From NCBI GenBank assembly GCA_039028795.1, contig JBCCHJ010000018.1, positions 1 through 64,000 on the forward strand: a DNA stretch of 64,000 nt, given 5' to 3'. Numbering within the stretch: the stretch's first letter is position 1; every line of letters begins with the position of its first letter. Position numbers and translations under genes: made by a program. Source of the stretch: Thermohalobaculum sp039028795. Lineage in GTDB: Bacteria; Pseudomonadota; Alphaproteobacteria; Rhodobacterales; Rhodobacteraceae. The notes below the pieces were generated by a model. That model was given only the letters and a program-made list of their open reading frames with translations, searched no databases and was not told the origin of the DNA. Positions 17,930 through 27,375 of the stretch are shown here, piece by piece.

Positions 17930-19591
17930 TCAGCGCCGCTTGTCCTCGGCCTTCCGGCCCCGGTATTTCACGGTCAACTCCAACGGCGTGTCGGTCTCGT
18001 CATAGGTCCCCAGGACGATCCCCTTGCCCCGCGATCTTGTACGCATCCCGATCAGATCGGCCTCGGATCTTGTGGTCCTGGCAGAGTGCCGCCGCGCCCA
18101 CTTGAACAGGTGGTCATACATCTCGCTGATGACCTCGGCATGGTCCGGGCTGTCGCCCAAATCGACTAGCTCCTGCGGATCATTCCGCAGATCAAACAAG
18201 GTCGGGCGGAAGCCGCCCTCGTAGTGCACCAGCTTCCAGTCCCTGGCGACGATGCAGAACATCACGGCCTCTTTAACCGTCAGGCCCAGTTTTTCCGCCA
18301 GCGGGGCCCAGGAATAATCGTATTCACAGACCGCAAAGTCCCGTCCCACGTCCTCGGCCTGCCCATGCAGGATCGGAAGCAGGGACCGCCCTTCCAGGAT
18401 ATGCTCGACCGGCTCTCCCCCCGCCACATCCAGAAAAGTTGGAGCTAAATCAATGCTTTCCACCAAAGCATCGGACACCGTGCCCCGGGTCGCGTGGGCT
18501 TCGGGCGAAGGGTCATAGATGATCAGCGGCACCCGGATCGAGGCATCGTGAAAGAACTGCTTTTCACCCATCCAATGGTCGCCCAGAAAATCACCATGAT
18601 CCGAGGTCAGCACGATCATCGTGTCCTTCATCCGCCTGGTCTCTTCCAGCCAATTGAACAGAATTCCCATCTGATCGTCACACTGTTTGATCAGTCCCAT
18701 ATAGGCAGGGATCACAGCGTTGCGGACCTTGTCCTGGCTGAACGCGCGGCCAACCGGATTGTCCATGAAGGCGCGCAACACCGGATGGGCATTGTCGTAT
18801 TCCTCCTGGCTGCGGACTGCGGGCAGCATATCCTGCAACCCGTACATGTCGTGATACGGCGCGGGCACAATATAGGGCCAGTGCGGTTTGATATAGCTGA
18901 GATGACAGCACCATGGGCCCTTGCCCAGCATGCCCGCGATGAAGTCCATGCCGCGCCGGGTCATATAGGGGGTCTCGGAATCTTCTTCGGCAATGTTCGC
19001 GGCCTGGGGTGCATTCTTCAGGAACCAGCCTGACAACACATTACCATCTTCATCTATCCCGGAATTGGCATGGTCGTGCCAGGGATTGTCCGCGTCATAT
19101 CCCTTTGATTTCAGGTATTTATTGTATTCCTTGGCCCCATCCGGATCATAGGACCCATCCGGCCCTTCGGGCAGCATCCCGTCGTCTCGTTCGAAGATGT
19201 CGAACCCGCACTCGGCGACGCGGGCGCCGATCACGCTGTCCGGCGCCAAGCCCAGTCGGGCCATGCCTTCCGCATCCGCCTTCATATGCGTCTTGCCGAC
19301 CAGCCAGCAGTCCATCCCGGCGGCGCGCAGATGATCACCCATGGTCATCTCACCAACTTTCAGAGGGAAGTTGTTCCCAGCCGCCCCATGGCTGTGCACA
19401 TAGCGCCCGGTATAGGTCGACATGCGCGAGGATCCACAGATCGGCGATTGGATGTAGGCCCGGTCGAACCGCACACCCTGTGACGCCAGGCGGTCGATAT
19501 TAGGGGTCTTCAGATGCGGGTGACCATAGCAACTGAGATAATCCCAGCGCAGTTGGTCAAACATGATGAAAAGGATGTTCTTCGCGGCCAT
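17930..19591 (-). CDS. Sulfatase-family hydrolase with a CGSSR active-site motif
   Basis: A 553-aa alkaline-phosphatase-superfamily hydrolase, of the arylsulfatase/phosphonate-monoester-hydrolase type. The metal-binding N-terminus (ILFIMFDQLRWD, residues 6-17) and the later TSDHGDFLGDH are conserved. The nucleophile region reads SPICGSSRMSTYTGRY, so Cys 52 would be converted to formylglycine, but the usual CxPxR Pro is Ser. ATG 19591 matches the family start; an upstream extension does not. It lacks a signal peptide, so it is probably cytoplasmic. The AraC regulator is divergent. Sulfate versus phosphonate ester cleavage is not decided by sequence. Confidence 0.85.
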   Translation of the reverse strand: MAAKNILFIMFDQLRWDYLSCYGHPHLKTPNIDRLASQGVRFDRAYIQSPICGSSRMSTYTGRYVHSHGAAGNNFPLKVGEMTMGDHLRAAGMDCWLVGKTHMKADAEGMARLGLAPDSVIGARVAECGFDIFERDDGMLPEGPDGSYDPDGAKEYNKYLKSKGYDADNPWHDHANSGIDEDGNVLSGWFLKNAPQAANIAEEDSETPYMTRRGMDFIAGMLGKGPWCCHLSYIKPHWPYIVPAPYHDMYGLQDMLPAVRSQEEYDNAHPVLRAFMDNPVGRAFSQDKVRNAVIPAYMGLIKQCDDQMGILFNWLEETRRMKDTMIVLTSDHGDFLGDHWMGEKQFFHDASIRVPLIIYDPSPEAHATRGTVSDALVESIDLAPTFLDVAGGEPVEHILEGRSLLPILHGQAEDVGRDFAVCEYDYSWAPLAEKLGLTVKEAVMFCIVARDWKLVHYEGGFRPTLFDLRNDPQELVDLGDSPDHAEVISEMYDHLFKWARRHSARTTRSEADLIGMRTRSRGKGIVLGTYDETDTPLELTVKYRGRKAEDKRR

Positions 19592-19845
19592 GATGCCCCC
19601 GGTTCTGCAGACATATGGCACGCGATAGCAGGCTGAAAGCGCCCAGTCCAAGACTTGAACATCAGAATCTGGCCAGATCAACCTGGTCTAGAATTGTTTC
19701 GAAATGACCTGAAAACCGACGACCTGAGACACCCAGCATATTGTTTTGGGACTCCAGTCCATAGAGACGCCGCTGACTGACTTGTAACATTGCTCACGCA
19801 GGCGTGATCCATTGCAATGGCCGCCGTTTCAGAACCGAGGCGCCA

Positions 19846-20949
19846 ATGGGTTGCGATGTGACTTTGAACGAAGCTAGAAATTCGTCTGGCGTTGTGTTCG
19901 AGCCAACAATTGAATCAGTCGACCTGGAAATGTCATCCGGGATCCACAGCCAGCACAGTCCGGCAAATTCTGCTGAGACATGCGTCCCGATCACGAAAGT
20001 TCGGGAATTTGACGGCACCGGCATTTCGCTTCGAGAGCGTTTCGATGCGTGGCACGACTCTTTTGACTATTTTTACGAGGCGAAACGCGCGGCAGACCCA
20101 GACCGTCCCGCCAACTGGCGTCATCGCGGATGGTACCTCAACGATCTTCTAATCACGATGCATGACCTGGGACCATTTGTTGGCCATCGCGGTCCCGACC
20201 AGGTCAAGCTTGAACTGGGTTACGACTTACTGGTCCGTTATGTTCGTGAAGGGACCCAGCATAGTCTGCATGAAGAAATCCCAGTGGTTATGCAAGCTGG
20301 CCAAATCTACGTCTATCGCGCAGATCGAGAGTTCTCGACGCTTGTGAAAGATCGTGTGAAGACCATTGCGGTTGGCATGTCATTCGACGCGCAAACGTTC
20401 GATACCAGTTTGCTGCCAAACTTCCTGGCGCTCGATCCCACAGATCCGAACACCAAGGTTCTGATGAATGTGATGGAGCGGATGGAGACCGCTGTAATGG
20501 ACCCGAGGAAGATTTATGAGCCCGGGCTGGATCTGCAATTCCGCGCGGTGCTCGAAGACATTCTAATGCCGACGCCCTTGCATGAACCACCTGGAAAATC
20601 TGCCATCCAAGCCCGCCAAACGGCAATGAAGGCATTTGTTGATAGAAATTTGGACAGACCTGACTTTGACATTGAACAATTACTGTCGGCGTTTGGCGCA
20701 TCGCGCGCGACCATTTTTAGGGACTTCGCAGAAGATGGCGGGCTACAGCACTATGTGACGTCGCGCCGACTGAACCGTGCCTTCCGGGACCTTGCGAATG
20801 CACAACCATCCCGCGGCAAGATCAATGAAGTCGCCACCAATCGCGGCTTTATGGATGTGGGCCATTTCAGCAGGCTTTTCCGGCAACAGTTTGGAATCAC
20901 GCCCAGCGATGCGCTTTTGATCAGCAATCAACCCGAATCGAGACCGTAA
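19846..20949 (+). CDS. AraC-family transcriptional regulator
   Basis: A 367-aa AraC/XylS-type regulator. The N-terminal half looks like the AraC-binding-like domain (ISLRERFDAWHDSF; a HDLGPFVGHRGPDQV strand-rich region). The C-terminal double HTH is clear: FDIEQLLSAFGASRATIFRDFAEDGG and GKINEVATNRGFMDVGHFSRLFRQQFGITPSD. ATG 19846 is chosen because GAGG lies five bases upstream; an in-frame GTG at 19804 lacks one. Divergent from the sulfatase-family gene, which it probably regulates; inducer unknown. Confidence 0.88.
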   Translation: MGCDVTLNEARNSSGVVFEPTIESVDLEMSSGIHSQHSPANSAETCVPITKVREFDGTGISLRERFDAWHDSFDYFYEAKRAADPDRPANWRHRGWYLNDLLITMHDLGPFVGHRGPDQVKLELGYDLLVRYVREGTQHSLHEEIPVVMQAGQIYVYRADREFSTLVKDRVKTIAVGMSFDAQTFDTSLLPNFLALDPTDPNTKVLMNVMERMETAVMDPRKIYEPGLDLQFRAVLEDILMPTPLHEPPGKSAIQARQTAMKAFVDRNLDRPDFDIEQLLSAFGASRATIFRDFAEDGGLQHYVTSRRLNRAFRDLANAQPSRGKINEVATNRGFMDVGHFSRLFRQQFGITPSDALLISNQPESRP

Positions 20950-21270
20950 AATTCAACTGGCGAACAATCAAATTGAGACTCACGTCCATAGAACGCTTGT
21001 GAATAGAGCGCTAAGATCACCACGCTGAGAACGGTTCGAAGTTTGCTGGGCGACGACTCCCCATACCCCCCCTGTCGCCCAGCAATACCCCCCATCCAAC
21101 ACGACCCCCGGGGCCATGTTTCCCCGGGGGCGAACATTGGGCAATTGCCGACCCGGCCACGCCGATCAACGGCCAGTGGCTTGCGGTAGCCTTACGTCCA
21201 AAGGTCAGAGCTTAAGGCAATTCGTGGCGATCTGCGGAATGCGTCTTGTATGTGCTTGCCTTGCCAGGCG
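20950..21270. other. Intergenic spacer with two GC-rich inverted repeats
   Basis: No gene is supported. Two hairpins are evident: CTGGGCGAC / GTCGCCCAG (arms 21046-21054 and 21074-21082) and CCCCCGGGG / CCCCGGGGG (arms 21105-21113 and 21122-21130, 8-base loop). Neither has a T-tract on either side, so they are not classic intrinsic terminators, although they sit between convergent genes where termination would be expected. Confidence 0.6.
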
Positions 21271-23376
21271 CTAGTTGACGGACACCGCGCTCAGATCTAG
21301 GGCCTGCATCTGTCGGCGATCTTCCAGCCGACAGGACGGGTTCGTATAGGCGCCGTGGCGCAGACGGATCACTGCACTTACGTCCGCGCTGAAGACCAAC
21401 CCAGTTAAAACCAAATTCGCCCGAACCAACTGAGCATCAGCATCGGTTTTCAGGTCCAGGCAACTGCTGAACTCAATTGGCAACAGCAAGATCGAGGTTG
21501 CGCTGCTCTGCGCTTCGATTTTCAGCCCGTCAAAGCCGATCTCGAATTTCTGCAAATGCGCGGGCACCAGTGAGGCTGTCGTAGAGAGGTCTGCAAAGAT
21601 CGTTGTCTTAGGATCAAAATCCACCGCGGCGATTGCTGTAATAATTTCTGGCGCAGATTTGTCCGGAACGATCTCTGTCGGGGAATAACTGCCCAGATTT
21701 GGATCATCGATCGCATAGGTGAAGTGACGGGTTTCGCCAATTTGATCTGTGGCCAACGGCGTCCCGGGCAGTTCAACGTCGGTGATCACCGCTGCGACGC
21801 CCAGCATCTGCAAGACAGGTTCGTTATAGCGACGCAAAACCAGAACCGAACGGCTCTGCTGATCTTCTGGCAGGGCCAGCAGCCTGGACAGAAAGGCATA
21901 CGTGCCCGGTGAGATCGAGGACGTGTATTGAAACAGCGTGGGCAAATCAAAATATGTCAGGCCAATCAGGCGATGATCATTCCCAAGCTCTGCCACAGCT
22001 TTTGAATCTATCACGTGAAGATCCGTCCAGGTGACCGGTCGGTCGATCTGCTGACCTGTAAGCACCGCAACCCTACCCTTGAATGCCGCACCGGGCTTTT
22101 GTGCCATGCCATTCAAGGCCCGGATTGCGTTGCTGGGGTGCGGCGGAAAAGTAAAGTGGTGCCTTCGGTCCTTGGTTCCTGCGGCAAAGCCAATGGCTAA
22201 AACCGCCGCCCCGAGGACGAGCAATGGCAGTGCGGCTTCGGGCTTTAACCTGGTCATCAACTTTGCCGGTAGAAAGCTGGTGCACTGCCAAACGGTATAA
22301 GCGGCGAAGACAGAATAGAGCGGCATCGCATAGAACTCGAAGTAGAGCGGTGCTGGGCCCCGCCAGCCGCCCGTCAGCAGCGTCAGCAGCCATCCGCCAA
22401 CGATTAGGACCACGACGGATAGGACCGACCATGCCAGAACCCTGCGGGCAGGGTGTGTGTCTTTGATCAAGGCCCATATTGCCCCGATGATCGCCAGCAC
22501 CACAAAGATCGGGCCAGCCGCCGTGATAAGCTTCCAATGAAACAAGATCGTCGAGAACAGCAGACTGACTCGGTTGTTCTCGAGTTCCGCTGGGAAGAAC
22601 GCGGGTGCAGAATTCAGCGCCAAGCCCAAAAAGAACCAAACCGGTCCTGCCAGCATCACCAGAACTGCAAGAATCAACAAGGCGATCTTGAACAGGGTCT
22701 CGCGCCGACTGTTCGATATCGCCAGCCCAGCGATTGCGTAGATCACCATGATCGGCGCCGCCACAAGAAAGTTGATCACTGCGGCCAACGAGATGAAGAC
22801 AAGCCCGCCGATCAAGATCGCACTTCGCCAGAGAAAGCCCGTCCAACTCCCAGTGATGCCGCAATAGGCCCAACCCATGATCGTCACGACGGCGATAAGC
22901 GTTGCTGTTTGCGGCACAAGGGAAAGAAGCGAATAGATTGCTCCGGTTTCAAAAAGTGGGAAAGCCAACAGGGGCATCGCAAATGCCCCCGCCAGCGCCG
23001 CAGTCGTCGGGAGTTCGATAAACCGACCCAGCAGAAAAATCGCGATGGTAAGTTCCAGGAATGAAACCACATAGACCGCAATCTTGGCTTGATCGGAGGT
23101 CGGCCCAAACAGCATCCCAATAGAATTCGCAGGAAAAAGCTGGAAGTTCGTCGTGAAGAAGAGATCACCCAGCCCTTGGAACATGTCGAAGGTGAAGTAG
23201 GCCATGGGGAGATCCCAGGCTGATTGCCGAGCGGCCAGATTGCGCATATAGCTGCCGTCGAAACCCAGGAACAGGCCGTCTCGTTTCAACCAAAAAGCCG
23301 CTGCCAGACAGATCAGCAGAACCGCGAAACAAGCAATATCAACAATAGAAAGCGGGCGGCGCATGACCTGGTCCAT
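21271..23376 (-). CDS. Large polytopic membrane protein (YfhO/GT-C-like)
   Basis: A 701-aa protein with an N-terminal transmembrane segment (about residues 10-28), then roughly eleven further hydrophobic spans up to residue ~400, and a C-terminal soluble domain of about 290 aa. The pattern (FDGSYMRNLAARQSAWDLPMAYFTFDMFQGLGD after the first helix) resembles the YfhO/GT-C glycosyltransferase type that uses a lipid-linked sugar. It lies divergent from the glycan operon and could transfer the sugar made there. Catalytic acidic residues were not assigned with confidence. Start could also be an ATG 12 bases downstream. Confidence 0.65.
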   Translation of the reverse strand: MDQVMRRPLSIVDIACFAVLLICLAAAFWLKRDGLFLGFDGSYMRNLAARQSAWDLPMAYFTFDMFQGLGDLFFTTNFQLFPANSIGMLFGPTSDQAKIAVYVVSFLELTIAIFLLGRFIELPTTAALAGAFAMPLLAFPLFETGAIYSLLSLVPQTATLIAVVTIMGWAYCGITGSWTGFLWRSAILIGGLVFISLAAVINFLVAAPIMVIYAIAGLAISNSRRETLFKIALLILAVLVMLAGPVWFFLGLALNSAPAFFPAELENNRVSLLFSTILFHWKLITAAGPIFVVLAIIGAIWALIKDTHPARRVLAWSVLSVVVLIVGGWLLTLLTGGWRGPAPLYFEFYAMPLYSVFAAYTVWQCTSFLPAKLMTRLKPEAALPLLVLGAAVLAIGFAAGTKDRRHHFTFPPHPSNAIRALNGMAQKPGAAFKGRVAVLTGQQIDRPVTWTDLHVIDSKAVAELGNDHRLIGLTYFDLPTLFQYTSSISPGTYAFLSRLLALPEDQQSRSVLVLRRYNEPVLQMLGVAAVITDVELPGTPLATDQIGETRHFTYAIDDPNLGSYSPTEIVPDKSAPEIITAIAAVDFDPKTTIFADLSTTASLVPAHLQKFEIGFDGLKIEAQSSATSILLLPIEFSSCLDLKTDADAQLVRANLVLTGLVFSADVSAVIRLRHGAYTNPSCRLEDRRQMQALDLSAVSVN

Positions 23377-23501
23377 AATTATAGCGGATGCAGTTATCCT
23401 GGCGATCTTGCCGCGTCAAGCAAGCCACGTCGGGACACGCCTGACCATTGCTTCGCCTGCCCTAGTCCCGTATGGGCAAGGCCAAGTTAGGAGGTCCAGC
23501 A

Positions 23502-24446
23502 ATGCACCGGTCTGAAATTATCCTGGTAACCGGCGGCCTGGGATTCATAGGCAAACACTTCGTGCGCCGGGCACTGGAATTGGGCTGTTTTGTAAAGAAC
23601 GTCGACAATGTCAGTTACGCCGCAGATTTGAAGGTACGTGCTGAATTTGAAGCCCATGACAATTACCGCTTCATCCAAAACGACGTCGTTTCTCTAGATT
23701 TTCTGCCTGAATGCGATGTCATCGTCCATTTCGCTGCGGAAAGCCATGTCGACAACGCCATAAGTTCGAACACGAAGTTCTGCGAGACCAACTTTCTGGG
23801 AACGCAGCGTCTTCTTGAAATGGTCCGTTTCAAGCAAGAGGCCGAACGCCCGCTGTTCATTCAGATCTCAACAGATGAAGTATACGGCGACATCGCCGAA
23901 GGCGCACATGCCCCTTCGGACCGGCTGGTCCCGTCAAACCCTTACTCGGCAACCAAAGCGGCGGCGGACATGCTGGTGATGAGCTGGGGCCGAACCTACC
24001 GCATCCCCTGGATGATCGCGCGACCGACCAACAACTACGGCACGCACCAGTACCCGGAAAAGCTGATCCCGAAGAGCGCTTGGCGCATGAAGCGAGGCCT
24101 GCCCGCGATCATGCACGGTGATGGCAGCTATGTACGGTCATGGCTGCACGTCGAGGACACAGCAGGCGCTTTGCTGACGCTGATAAATAAGGGCGCACCC
24201 GGCACAATCTACAACATCGGCAGCGGGACAGAGCTGCGTAATATCGACGTCCTTCGCATGATCGCCGCGCATCTGGATGTGCCGGAAGACAAAGCATGGA
24301 CGATGGTAGGCGACCGACCCGGCCAGGATATCCGCTACAGTCTGAATGACGATGACTTGCGGGCGCTCGGCTGGGCACCTCAGCGCGTCTTTACGGATGA
24401 GATTTGCGCCATTATCGACAATCTGGATTTTGCGCGGTTTGCCTAG
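23502..24446 (+). CDS. NAD-dependent sugar-nucleotide dehydratase/epimerase (RmlB-like)
   Basis: An extended short-chain dehydrogenase of 314 aa with the NAD motif TGGLGFIG (10-17), STDEVYGD, and the catalytic YSATK (Tyr 148, Lys 152). The sequence most resembles dTDP-glucose 4,6-dehydratase, though it is shorter than the usual 340-360 aa. The start is set by TTAGGAGG seven bases before ATG 23502. It is the first gene of the plus-strand glycan run and probably makes a 4-keto-6-deoxy sugar nucleotide used by the DegT aminotransferase next to it. The exact nucleotide sugar is inferred. Confidence 0.85.
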   Translation: MHRSEIILVTGGLGFIGKHFVRRALELGCFVKNVDNVSYAADLKVRAEFEAHDNYRFIQNDVVSLDFLPECDVIVHFAAESHVDNAISSNTKFCETNFLGTQRLLEMVRFKQEAERPLFIQISTDEVYGDIAEGAHAPSDRLVPSNPYSATKAAADMLVMSWGRTYRIPWMIARPTNNYGTHQYPEKLIPKSAWRMKRGLPAIMHGDGSYVRSWLHVEDTAGALLTLINKGAPGTIYNIGSGTELRNIDVLRMIAAHLDVPEDKAWTMVGDRPGQDIRYSLNDDDLRALGWAPQRVFTDEICAIIDNLDFARFA

Positions 24447-24482
24447 ACAGCACAAGCAGCCTCGATTGATGTCAGGAACGAA

Positions 24483-25637
24483 ATGAAGGTTGATTTCTAC
24501 CGTCATGGTTTGAGCCGGGATGCGGCCAACGCAGTCGGCGATGTGTTGGCATCGCCGTTCCTAACCACGGGCGGTGTTGCTGCTGGTGTTGAAGCCCAAT
24601 TGGCCGCGTATTTCGAAGCACCGCATGCATTGCTCACGAACAGCTGGACCAACGGTGCGCTGGCGGTGCTGCTGGCGCTGGAACTAGGCCCTGGTGACGA
24701 AGTCATCGTACCGGCAATGACATTCATAGCCTCGGCCAATGTCATCGAAATAACCGGTGCGACCACAGTCCTGGTCGACGTTGATCCCGATACGCTGCTT
24801 TTGACACCAGAAGCTGTCGAGGCCGCGATCACACCCCGCACCCGGGCGGTGATGTCCGTGCATCTCTATGGTCAAATGGTGGACATGCCGGGCCTGCGGG
24901 CGGTCTGTGACCGGCAGGCACCCGGCCAGCAGATTACGCTGATCGAAGACTGCGCCCATTGCTTTGAAGGCCAGTTGAACAATGCCCGCCCAGGCCAGCA
25001 CGGAGACGTGGCGATTTTTTCGTTCTATGCCACCAAGAACGTCACCTGCGGTGAAGGCGGTGCGATCATCTGCCGGGATGAAGACCTGTTCACCCGCATC
25101 CGCGAGGCTCGGCTGCATGGCATGAGCGCCATCGCAGCGGATCGGTTTGCTGGCGGTGTCTACAATCACTGGGACATGCATCGGCTGGGAACCAAAGCCA
25201 ACCTGCCGGATCTATTGGCGGCCTTGCTGCCGCCGCAGATCGATCAGATTGACGAGCTTTTGCCCCAGCGCCAAGCATTGGCAGCGCGCTATCGCGACGG
25301 TTTGGAGGGCTTGCAACTGCGGATGCCCGCAGATGCGCCGGGGCGGCGAAACGCTTGGCATCTGTTTACGATCGGCGTTGCAGGTGGTCAGCGGGACCGG
25401 GCAATCGCACTGCTGAACGAGGCCGGCGTGTCGGTAACGGTGAACTATCGCGCCCTGCCTGAACTCACCTACTATGCTGAAAAGTACCCGGATGCTGCAG
25501 CAGCCTGTCCGGTGTCCATGGATTGGGGCGCCCAGACCATCAGCCTTCCGTTTTATCCAGGTATGCCTGTCGAGCACCAAGATCATGTGATCGAAGTGAT
25601 CCATCGCGACGTCGCGCCGATACTGGACGGCGTATGA
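24483..25637 (+). CDS. DegT/DnrJ/EryC1-type sugar aminotransferase
   Basis: A PLP-dependent aminotransferase (384 aa) of the DegT/DnrJ/EryC1/StrS family. Visible are TNSWTNGALAVLLAL (PLP phosphate contact), VPAMTFIASANVIEITGA, the EDCAHCFEG region, and the PLP Lys at about residue 185 in SFYATKNVTCGEGG. It would convert a 4-keto sugar nucleotide into an amino sugar. The upstream gene is a dehydratase, and the downstream WbqC gene overlaps its stop by four bases (ATGA), so all are co-expressed. Confidence 0.9.
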   Translation: MKVDFYRHGLSRDAANAVGDVLASPFLTTGGVAAGVEAQLAAYFEAPHALLTNSWTNGALAVLLALELGPGDEVIVPAMTFIASANVIEITGATTVLVDVDPDTLLLTPEAVEAAITPRTRAVMSVHLYGQMVDMPGLRAVCDRQAPGQQITLIEDCAHCFEGQLNNARPGQHGDVAIFSFYATKNVTCGEGGAIICRDEDLFTRIREARLHGMSAIAADRFAGGVYNHWDMHRLGTKANLPDLLAALLPPQIDQIDELLPQRQALAARYRDGLEGLQLRMPADAPGRRNAWHLFTIGVAGGQRDRAIALLNEAGVSVTVNYRALPELTYYAEKYPDAAAACPVSMDWGAQTISLPFYPGMPVEHQDHVIEVIHRDVAPILDGV

Positions 25638-26371
25638 AGAAGGTCGTCGTTATCCTTCAGTCGAACTATCTGCCGTGGAAGGGGTATCTGGACCTTTTGA
25701 ATGCGGCAGATACCTTCGTCTTGTTTGACGAGGTTCAGTTTACCCGCAGAGACTGGCGCAACCGGAACAAAGTGATCGTCGGCGGCGCACCTAAGTGGCT
25801 GACCATCCCAGTGGACAGCAAGGGCAAGTATGACGCCCGCGTCGATGAAATGCGTATCGCCGATCCCGCATGGGCCGAAAAACACTGGCAGACCGTTCGC
25901 CATGCCTACAGCAAAGCGCCCTATTGGTCAGAATATGGCCACCTGCTGCAGAAGCTCTACATCGAAGCCGATGAGCTTGAGATGCTGTCACAGGTCAACA
26001 GACTGTTTCTGAAGGCACTCGCCGAATGGTTTGGTATCGAGACAACACTTGCGGAAAGCACCGAAGTGCCCAGGGTCTCGCAAAACCCATCGGAACGGTT
26101 GATCGAGATTTGTAAGGGCATGGACGCAACCGATTACGTGTCTGGCCCCGCGGCAAAGGCATATATCGACCGGGATCGCTTTGCCGCAGAGGGCATCGCG
26201 CTGCACTATGCTGATTATTCCGGCTACCCGGAATATTCACAGGCCAGCACAGAGTTTATCCATGGGGTCAGCGCAATCGACTTGCTGATGCAAACCGGGC
26301 CTGACGCACGCGGCCACTTGAAATCGCGCAGAGCGTTTGAAGGTGTCACGGAAGCGGTTTCGCCTGCTTGA
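25634..26371 (+). CDS. WbqC family protein
   Basis: A 245-aa WbqC-family protein: an N-terminal ILQSNYLPWKGYLDLLNAAD, then FDEVQFTRRDWRNRN, and a C-terminal FIHGVSAIDLLM. The family is found in O-antigen and other polysaccharide loci, but its reaction is not established; it may act on an amino-sugar precursor. The ATG overlaps the aminotransferase stop (ATGA), consistent with a shared step after the aminotransferase. Confidence 0.88.
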   Translation: MKKVVVILQSNYLPWKGYLDLLNAADTFVLFDEVQFTRRDWRNRNKVIVGGAPKWLTIPVDSKGKYDARVDEMRIADPAWAEKHWQTVRHAYSKAPYWSEYGHLLQKLYIEADELEMLSQVNRLFLKALAEWFGIETTLAESTEVPRVSQNPSERLIEICKGMDATDYVSGPAAKAYIDRDRFAAEGIALHYADYSGYPEYSQASTEFIHGVSAIDLLMQTGPDARGHLKSRRAFEGVTEAVSPA

Positions 26372-26439
26372 CACCCCTAAACCGGCCATGCGAGACACTT
26401 CGTTAACGAAATTAGGACTGCTCACCGGGGACGACACTC

Positions 26440-27375
26440 ATGCGCATCTCTCTGGTAACCCCTTTATATCGCAGCGAAATTTATATTGAAGAGCTGTACC
26501 AGCGGGCCCGCCAGACAATTATCGCGATAACTCCGGATTACGAGTTCATCTTCGTCAACGACAACTCGCCTGATAACTCGCTGACCGTCGCCAAACGCAT
26601 CGCAGATGAAGACCCGAATGTTACTGTCGTCGATCTCTCCCGCAATTTCGGTCAGCACAAAGCCCTGCTGACCGGATTGGCCCAATCGACGGGGGACTAC
26701 GTTTTTATCTGCGACAGCGATCTGGAAGAACAGCCCGAATGGATCAGCCTGTTTTATCAGGCGATGCAGGACAAAGAATGTGACGTCATCTACGGCGTGC
26801 AGGCGGGGCGCAAGCGTGGATTCTTCTATCGCTTGGCCAGTCGGATGTTCTATCGCAGTCTCAACTCGCTCTCTGGATTTGCGTTTCCCGAAAACATCGT
26901 GACTGCCCGCTTGATGAGCCGGCGCTACGTTGCATCAATGCTGGAGTTCAGTGAACGCGAGGTATTCCTGGCGGGCATATGGCACATGACCGGCTTTGTG
27001 CAGCTGCCCAGTGCTGTGGAAAAACCCAATAGCAGCCCAACGACGTATTCATTCGGACGGCTGGTGTATCTGTTCGTAAATGCCATAACGGCGTTTTCGA
27101 CGCGGCCGCTGACAATCATCTCGATCGCCGGGATCGCGCTCAGCTTTTCGGCAATGATCTTCATTGCCTATCTTCTGTGGTTGAAGTTTGGACTGGGCAT
27201 CGCGTCCGAAGGCTGGGCATCGGTCATGGCAGCGATCATGTTGATCGGAGGGATCACGTTATTCTTCAACGGGATCATGGCGATTTACATCGCCAAGATC
27301 TTTGTCGAGGTGAAACAGCGCCCACTGACCATCGTGCGCGAGGTCTACCGCAAACATTCAGATGGATCTGCATGA
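26440..27375 (+). CDS. Family 2 glycosyltransferase, polyprenyl-phosphate type (GtrB/DPM1-like)
   Basis: A 311-aa GT-A-fold GT2 enzyme with two C-terminal membrane helices (about 215-270), the arrangement of GtrB/ArnC/DPM1-like transferases that attach a sugar to undecaprenyl phosphate. Motifs seen are VNDNSPDNS, a DxD-like CDSDLEEQPEW, and YGVQAGRKRG. The adjoining genes suggest that the aminated sugar made upstream is linked to a lipid carrier here. The methyltransferase gene follows with an ATGATG overlap at the stop. Confidence 0.87.
   Translation: MRISLVTPLYRSEIYIEELYQRARQTIIAITPDYEFIFVNDNSPDNSLTVAKRIADEDPNVTVVDLSRNFGQHKALLTGLAQSTGDYVFICDSDLEEQPEWISLFYQAMQDKECDVIYGVQAGRKRGFFYRLASRMFYRSLNSLSGFAFPENIVTARLMSRRYVASMLEFSEREVFLAGIWHMTGFVQLPSAVEKPNSSPTTYSFGRLVYLFVNAITAFSTRPLTIISIAGIALSFSAMIFIAYLLWLKFGLGIASEGWASVMAAIMLIGGITLFFNGIMAIYIAKIFVEVKQRPLTIVREVYRKHSDGSA

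Noticed and set aside
17720..18105. Short open frames across the 17.7-18.1 kb repeats
   Set aside because: They run through palindromes and tandem repeats, or overlap the sulfatase gene antisense, without ribosome sites.
21105..21130. CCCCCGGGG hairpin as an intrinsic terminator
   Set aside because: No T-tract on either strand; recorded only as an inverted repeat.
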